Made by a program: the position numbers and the translations under genes
Shown: positions 45,118-49,678 of the stretch, piece after piece
Layout of the letters: each line of letters opens with the position of its first letter
Position numbering within the stretch: position 1 is the first letter of the stretch
The notes under the pieces: model-generated
Seen by the model: the letters and a program-made list of their open reading frames with translations, nothing else
What the model was told of the DNA's origin: nothing
Databases searched by the model: none
Assembly: GCF_000445065.1 (NCBI RefSeq)
Contig: NZ_ATHO01000147.1
Span: forward strand, 1 to 49,678
Origin: Sphingobium quisquiliarum P25
GTDB lineage: Bacteria > Pseudomonadota > Alphaproteobacteria > Sphingomonadales > Sphingomonadaceae
Direction of reading: 5' to 3'
DNA: 49,678 bases

Positions 45118-45134
45118 TCGCAAAGGCTGTGCCA
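45118..45134 (-). promoter_or_regulatory. Sigma-54 promoter of the TonB-dependent receptor gene
   Basis: The minus strand reads ATGGCACAGCCTTTGCG: TGGCAC and TTGC with the exact five-base spacing. The predicted start near 45108 leaves a leader of about 49 bases before the TTG at 45059. It links the receptor to the same activator as the organosulfur operons. Confidence 0.82.
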
Positions 45135-45258
45135 TTTTGCTAAATGGCTGATTTCACGGCGGGTTCTATGCGGTCCTGCCAGGCGGCTGTTTGAAATTGC
45201 ACAGCGCTGATGATCGTTGCTGCTCCGTCAGCAGCAGGTGGATGGCGGGGTGGGGGGC

Positions 45259-46611
45259 CTACAGACCTTCCGCCGCGACCCAGTGGGCGCCGGTGATCTC
45301 ACGGGCGAGGGCCCAGACCTGCCGCCGGATATCGGGGACGGCGACGATTTCCCAATGCGCGCCCCGGGTCATGGGGCCGACGACGAACAGTCGCTGCTGC
45401 GCCGCGCCGTCCCTGCTGATCGCGCGGCACTGGCGATCGACATCGATGCCGATGGCCAGCGGATCGGGACGGATGTCGCCCCGTCCGGCGAGACGCCGCA
45501 ACAGCGGGTCGTCGGTGCGGCGCAGGTCGCCGAGCGGGCCGGTGCAGTTGATGACCTTCGCAGCATGGATCGTTTCGGCCGCCGACTGGTCGCGTCGGCG
45601 CAACTGGACATGCAGCGCCGCAGCTTCGGGCGTGACCTTCACCACCTTTCCGGCGCGGATCTGGAGGCGGCCCTCCGCTTGCAGCCGGGCGAGCCGTTCC
45701 GCCACCTGCGGCGCGACGCGGTGCCGGTGCACGTCCCAATAAGGGCGCAGATGGCGCAGGAAGCGGCTTCGTTCCTGGGGACTTGCCGCGCGCCACATAT
45801 CCTGAATGAAGGGCCGCAATTCATCGACGGCATTGCGCCAGCCGGTTTCCGCGCTGCGGCTTCTGACAGTCTTCACCAGTTGGGACAGGCTGCCTTTCGG
45901 CCGTTCCCGGCGCGCATCATGGGGCGCGGGCGGCCGGTGGTCGTGGGGCGACAACCCCCGCCGCGACAGCGCGATGATCCGGCCGCGAAACCCGGCGCTG
46001 TCAAGGCTGAGCGCGCAATCGACCGCCGTCAGTCCGCTGCCCAGCAGCAGCAGTTCGTCATTCGGCCGCAGCCCCTCCGCAATGTCCGCAGCCCAGGGAT
46101 CATTGACATAGGCGGCGCTGTGCAGGCCGGTGAAGGCGGGCAGGTCATGCGGCGGCAGATTGCCCGGCGCCAGCGCGGCGATGGCGGCATTCACATGCTC
46201 GCCGGAGCGTAGCAGGACGCGGACCCCTTCGCCGGTCCGAAGCAGGTCGACGGCATCGCCGGTCAATGTCGTCAATCTGCCTTGCGCCGCGCCGCTCACC
46301 TCTTCCAGCAAGGCGCAGAGATAGGCGCCATAGTCACGGCGGGTGGCGAAGCTGCTTTCACGGCCCAGTCCTTCGCGTTCCAGCCAATCCACGAAATGGC
46401 GCGGTTGATCAGGCAGTGCGCTCATATTGGCGGCGCGGACATTGAGGATATGCCCCTCCTGCGCCGCTCCATAGGCAAGGCCGCGCCCCAGCCGGTCCGC
46501 CTGCCGCTCGATGATCGTGACCTTGAGCGATCCATAGCGCAGCAGGTTGATGCCGAGCAGGGTCCCGCTGAACCCTCCTCCGATGATGACTGCGTGATCG
46601 ACCTTCAGCAT
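45259..46611 (-). CDS. FAD/NAD(P)-binding oxidoreductase-like protein (PF13454-type)
   Basis: This 450-aa protein has an N-terminal dinucleotide fold VIIGGGFSGTLLGINLLRYG (residues about 8-27), the second motif RLGRGLAYGA with HILNVRAANMSALPD, and a second Rossmann motif LLLLGSGLTAVDCALSLDSA at about residues 188-207. Its pattern fits FAD-NAD(P)-binding proteins of the N-hydroxylating or HcaD-like group whose substrates are mostly unknown. It is encoded just upstream of the TonB receptor on the same strand, separated by a spacer with the receptor's own sigma-54 promoter. A redox role in the organosulfur pathway is possible but unproven. Confidence 0.82.
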   Translation of the reverse strand: MLKVDHAVIIGGGFSGTLLGINLLRYGSLKVTIIERQADRLGRGLAYGAAQEGHILNVRAANMSALPDQPRHFVDWLEREGLGRESSFATRRDYGAYLCALLEEVSGAAQGRLTTLTGDAVDLLRTGEGVRVLLRSGEHVNAAIAALAPGNLPPHDLPAFTGLHSAAYVNDPWAADIAEGLRPNDELLLLGSGLTAVDCALSLDSAGFRGRIIALSRRGLSPHDHRPPAPHDARRERPKGSLSQLVKTVRSRSAETGWRNAVDELRPFIQDMWRAASPQERSRFLRHLRPYWDVHRHRVAPQVAERLARLQAEGRLQIRAGKVVKVTPEAAALHVQLRRRDQSAAETIHAAKVINCTGPLGDLRRTDDPLLRRLAGRGDIRPDPLAIGIDVDRQCRAISRDGAAQQRLFVVGPMTRGAHWEIVAVPDIRRQVWALAREITGAHWVAAEGL

Positions 46612-46789
46612 GGCGCAGGGCTTCGCCCAGATCGCGCCGTCAGGTCAAATGTTGTTTGGGAAGGACTTGGCGAATCAGGGGATGGGCGGCGTGCGCCGTT
46701 CGTGGCAGCCCACGGCTCAGCGGGTCTATGCCTGCGCCCCGCTGCTGCCTATACGGATCACTTGCGAACCGGATTGCAGAGGAGCGGAT

Positions 46790-48199
46790 GTGACCGAAGG
46801 TTCAGTTGAAGGCGCGCGCAAGGCGCGTTCGCCCGGCATCAAGCTCCTGTTCGCGGCCCTGGTCGCGCTGGCGCTGATCGTGCCCCTGATGCTGGTCTAT
46901 GCGCTTGTCTGGGACCGGCAGAACCAGTCGCGGACCGCGCAGGATGCCATCAATGCGGGGTGGGGCGGGCCGCAGATCATCGCTGGCCCGGTGATCGTCG
47001 TTCCCTTTCGCACCACGCAGCAGCAATCGGAACAGGTCAACGGGCAGACCGTGTCCCGCGCGGTCGAGGTCGAAAAGCTGCTCTACATCTCGCCGGTCGA
47101 AAATATCGTCACCACCACCGTCAGGCCGGAGGAGCGGCGCAAATCCATCTATCGCAGCGTGTTGTATGATGCGCGGGTGAAGGGGACCGCGCGCTTTGCC
47201 TTGCCGCAGGACCTGCCGCGCTTCGGCATCTCCGCCGACCGGTTGCTGTGGGAGCGCGCGGAACTGCGCATGGGCGCTTCGGACGCGCGCGGGCTGACCA
47301 ATGGCGGTTCCCTGTCCGCCGGGGGCAAGGCGCTGGCGGTGCAGCCGGGCAAGGGGCCGGGATCGACAGGCGGTCAGGGCTTCTTCGCCTTCCTCCCCTG
47401 GACGGGCGAGGGGCAGTTGAGCGTCGCCTATGATTTCGGCCTGCGCGGCAGCCGGTCATTGAGCCTTGTGCCGCGCGGGGGCACAACCCGGTGGGACGTG
47501 TCGTCAAGCTGGCCGAGCCCAAGTTTCGGCGGTGCCTTCCTGCCGGAAAAGCGCGACATTTCGGACAAGGGGTTCGCGGCGCATTATGCGATCGACAAGC
47601 TGGCGCTGGGCCAGCCGCCCGTGGCGATGGAGGATCTGGGCCCGCCGCTTCTGGATGATCCGGTCAGCCTGTCCGCGACGGCCGCGCGGCCTGCGGAAGC
47701 CATCGGCGGCAGTTCGCAGGCCGTCACCGTCGGGCTGGTCGAGCCGGTCAACCTTTATTCCAAGGTGGACCGGTCAGTGAAATATGGCTTCCTGTTCATC
47801 GGCTTCACCTTTCTGGCGTTCCTGCTGTTCGACATCGTCGGCGGCGCGCGTGTCGCGGCGGCGGAATATCTGCTGACCGGCGCGGCGCTGGTGCTGTTCT
47901 TCGTGCTGCTGCTCGCCTTCGCCGAACTGATCGGGTTCACCGCCGCCTATATCGCGGGCGCGGGCACGATCATCGCCCTGCTTTCCGCCTATAGCGCCGC
48001 AGTTCTGAAAAGCTGGAAACGCGGCCAGTTCATAGGGGCGTTGCTGACCGGCCTTTACGCATTGCTATTCGTGCTCCTCAATCTGGAGGCATGGTCGCTG
48101 CTCATCGGATCGGTCCTGCTGCTGATCGCGCTTGCAAGCGTGATGTATGCGACGCGCAATGTGGATTGGAGCAATGTCGGGCAAGGGAAGCCGTTGTGA
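46790..48199 (+). CDS. creD: CreD-family inner-membrane protein
   Basis: This 469-aa protein starts at GTG 46790, with AGGAG five bases upstream; the frame is open further upstream without a start signal. It begins with one helix (LLFAALVALALIVPLMLVYA) followed by the CreD-typical stretch GWGGPQIIAGPVIVVPFRTT. A large periplasmic domain follows, with five or six C-terminal helices (YGFLFIGFTFLAFLLFDIVG onward). CreD is tied to envelope integrity and beta-lactam or colicin response in gamma-proteobacteria. No creBC two-component genes are adjacent. Length and domain order match the family. Confidence 0.95.
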   Translation: MTEGSVEGARKARSPGIKLLFAALVALALIVPLMLVYALVWDRQNQSRTAQDAINAGWGGPQIIAGPVIVVPFRTTQQQSEQVNGQTVSRAVEVEKLLYISPVENIVTTTVRPEERRKSIYRSVLYDARVKGTARFALPQDLPRFGISADRLLWERAELRMGASDARGLTNGGSLSAGGKALAVQPGKGPGSTGGQGFFAFLPWTGEGQLSVAYDFGLRGSRSLSLVPRGGTTRWDVSSSWPSPSFGGAFLPEKRDISDKGFAAHYAIDKLALGQPPVAMEDLGPPLLDDPVSLSATAARPAEAIGGSSQAVTVGLVEPVNLYSKVDRSVKYGFLFIGFTFLAFLLFDIVGGARVAAAEYLLTGAALVLFFVLLLAFAELIGFTAAYIAGAGTIIALLSAYSAAVLKSWKRGQFIGALLTGLYALLFVLLNLEAWSLLIGSVLLLIALASVMYATRNVDWSNVGQGKPL

Positions 48200-48564
48200 A
48201 ACCCAGCTTTCGCGGATGTTAAGGAAATCTTGGTTTGCGCCAAAAACTCTACTTGATATGTAGAGAATGCCTTTGCGGTGTGCGTGGCTTGGCACCGGAT
48301 GATGACATTGGCAGGCCCGCGGCTTTTGAAGGGATGCAGCTTGCTCCGCGTGACCAACGGCTAAAGCGCACGAGCCAGGGCGGCTACGCCAGGATCGTGT
48401 TCCCCCACCATGTTGGGAGTGAAGCGATGCGCGAATTTTCAATGCAGGCCTGAGTCCCCGCTTTCCGGGGCCGTGACCCAAATGGCGGCCGGGCGCGTGT
48501 GCGATCCTGTCTGCCCCTCTCCATCCTTTCATGCCTGCGCCTGAGCGCGGGAGAAGGAGGCATC
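48200..48564. other. Intergenic stretch with no supported gene
   Basis: I see no convincing coding region, RNA gene or terminator in these 365 bases. A 72-codon open frame (48235-48453) lacks a ribosome-binding sequence and resembles no known protein. The right end, from about 48540, belongs to the leader of the small gene at 48565. Confidence 0.5.
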
Positions 48565-48732
48565 ATGCCTGAACGAACCCTTGGCGGCCGCAATCCCGGC
48601 CCATCCCGTTACCCCGTCTCCCTGCTCCAGGCTGCTGCGGCGCTTTATGGCGCCGCCGCGCTGGAGGGGATTGCCCGTCCTGACGCCAATGCGGGACCGG
48701 CATTCAAACCACGCAAGACGTCGAGAGGGTAG
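48565..48732 (+). CDS. Small hypothetical protein
   Basis: This 55-aa protein is supported mainly by a very good AAGGAGG Shine-Dalgarno sequence five bases before the ATG at 48565. It has a basic, Pro/Gly-rich start (MPERTLGGRNPGPSRYPVSL), an Ala-rich middle that could be a short helix (LLQAAAALYGAAALEGIA), and a basic end (FKPRKTSRG). I do not recognise a family. Confidence 0.5.
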   Translation: MPERTLGGRNPGPSRYPVSLLQAAAALYGAAALEGIARPDANAGPAFKPRKTSRG

Positions 48733-48860
48733 ATTGTTGGCCGCGGCCGGCTTCCTTGCCCTCCGAGCGTGGTTTTGGCGATTTCATCACAAGCCAGCCT
48801 GTGGCGGCCGTAAACGGATGTTGATTGCAAAGTCCGGTGAAGCCGCCATAAGCTCCGGCA

Positions 48861-49034
48861 ATGGACGACACGACAAAGGCCATCATCCTGAGCGTGATAG
48901 AGCGCGCTCCCCAATGGCTCCGCCATGACCTTGATTCCAAGGATCAAGCGGTTCGCAGCCGGGCCGAGGAAACGCTGGCGGCGATGGTCGCTGATGGGCT
49001 GGCCCATGGCGGAAAGCAGGCCGGGAAGGATTGA
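48861..49034 (+). CDS. DUF6771-like very small protein
   Basis: This 57-aa protein contains TKAIILSVIERAPQWLRHDL and RAEETLAAMVADGLAH, a two-helix pattern that I recall from small sphingomonad proteins annotated as DUF6771. Their function is unknown. The ATG at 48861 lacks a strong ribosome-binding sequence, and the name is from memory, so both start and family are tentative. It stands alone between the 55-aa gene and the convergent reductase. Confidence 0.62.
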   Translation: MDDTTKAIILSVIERAPQWLRHDLDSKDQAVRSRAEETLAAMVADGLAHGGKQAGKD

Positions 49035-49124
49035 GGGCATCCGGCCAGGGCGCGATGCCCTATGCTCGGGACATATCCCGCATCGCCTGCCCGGCCTGAT
49101 GTCCGTTTCGAGCGGGTGACCGGA

Positions 49125-49678
49125 TCAGGGCTGGCCGGGAATGCCGGTGATGCGAATGCCCGCGCCGTTCGCGACCTTGTAGCGCTTGTTGATGGCGATG
49201 AGGACCGATGTGAGGGCTTCCGCCGCTGCTGAATTGGCGAGCGGCCCGGCATGCCATGCGGTGATGCCGATGTCCTTTGCCAGTTGGCACACCGTTTCGC
49301 GCGCGTCGACATCGTCGCCCGCGACCAGCACGTCGCAATTGACGGGCTCGTCCAGGGTGGAGAGTTGATGCGCGGCGACATTCTGGAAGGCGGATACGAC
49401 GCGAACGCCTTCGCCCAGTTCGCGTTGCAGCGCCTCGACCGCCGATCCGCCTTCGGGAAGCTGCACGCGCGCGACCTTGGGCGGCATGAGCGGGACGGTG
49501 ACGTCGATCAGTATCTTGCCCTCGATTTCGGAACGCACCTCGCGCGCCAGCGCCCGTTGCGCGGCGTAGGGCACGGCGATCACGACGATCTCGCCAGCGG
49601 CCGCCGCCTCGGCATTGCTGGCGCCGGTCACGTCGCCGCCTGATGCGCGCGCAAGCTCGCTTGCGGCTTCGGCGGCGC
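49125..49678 (-). CDS. NADPH-dependent F420 reductase-like protein (NPF), cut by window edge
   Basis: About 184 C-terminal residues are visible; the N-terminus lies beyond the right edge. The open frame continues to 49678 without a stop. ASNAEAAAAGEIVVIAVPYA, KILIDVTVPL, VVSAFQNVAAHQL and DVLVAGDDVDARETVCQLAK match the F420H2:NADP oxidoreductase family (NpdG), which also contains members in bacteria without F420-based metabolism. GIRITGI near the end is typical. Whether it truly uses F420 cannot be decided here, since the cofactor-binding N-terminus is missing and no cof genes are in the window. Confidence 0.82.
   Translation of the reverse strand, partial: AAEAASELARASGGDVTGASNAEAAAAGEIVVIAVPYAAQRALAREVRSEIEGKILIDVTVPLMPPKVARVQLPEGGSAVEALQRELGEGVRVVSAFQNVAAHQLSTLDEPVNCDVLVAGDDVDARETVCQLAKDIGITAWHAGPLANSAAAEALTSVLIAINKRYKVANGAGIRITGIPGQP

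Noticed and set aside
48235..48453. A possible 72-aa protein after creD
   Set aside because: There is no ribosome-binding sequence, no recognisable pattern, and frames of equal length exist on the opposite strand.

Overview
The window is a GC-rich chromosomal segment that looks like a sphingomonad alphaproteobacterium (Sphingobium, Novosphingobium or Sphingomonas type). This is inferred from NodT-type outer-membrane efflux lipoproteins, a large TonB-dependent receptor, two dispersed palindromic repeats of a kind common in that group, and a 57-aa protein resembling a small sphingomonad family. No rRNA, tRNA, CRISPR array, transposase or phage gene was seen.

Positions 1-6526 are ordinary core and accessory metabolism: a thiolase cut by the window edge, a DUF4126-like membrane protein, a SugE/Gdx small multidrug exporter divergent from a TetR regulator with a palindrome between them, nicotinate phosphoribosyltransferase (pncB), a small membrane protein, a frameshifted NAD(P)-binding protein and a succinyl-CoA:acetate CoA-transferase-type enzyme.

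Positions 6697-25195 hold three complete tripartite efflux systems. The first is an MFS/HlyD/OMF operon of EmrAB-TolC type. The second is an AcrAB/MexAB-type RND operon on the minus strand, with a TetR repressor and three near-identical 12-bp operator-like sites. The third is an RND operon on the plus strand, preceded by a membrane-anchored AraC regulator and a pair of direct repeats exactly 21 bp apart.

Positions 25350-46611 form the most interesting region, apparently an organosulfur-scavenging island under sigma-54 control. On the minus strand are three paralogous DszB-like desulfinases, a DszA/NtaA-type flavin monooxygenase, a class II aldolase-like protein, a heterodimeric ABC exporter pair and a sigma-54 activator with no sensor domain (SfnR-like). 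On the plus strand is a seven-gene operon with a lipoprotein sulfonate-binding protein, two different permeases, an ATPase, a nitroreductase and two luciferase-like monooxygenases, one of them SsuD-like. A TonB-dependent receptor and an FAD/NAD(P)-binding protein follow on the minus strand. Four -24/-12 promoter matches stand upstream of the transcription units in this region, including the receptor gene. The proposed scheme is outer-membrane uptake by the receptor, ABC import, flavin-dependent oxygenation and C-S cleavage, desulfination to release sulfite, and possibly export of the desulfurised carbon skeleton.

Positions 46790-49678 return to housekeeping-type content: creD, two very small genes and the C-terminal part of an F420-dependent NADP reductase-like protein cut by the window edge. 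All functional names rest on motifs read by eye; no database search was run.
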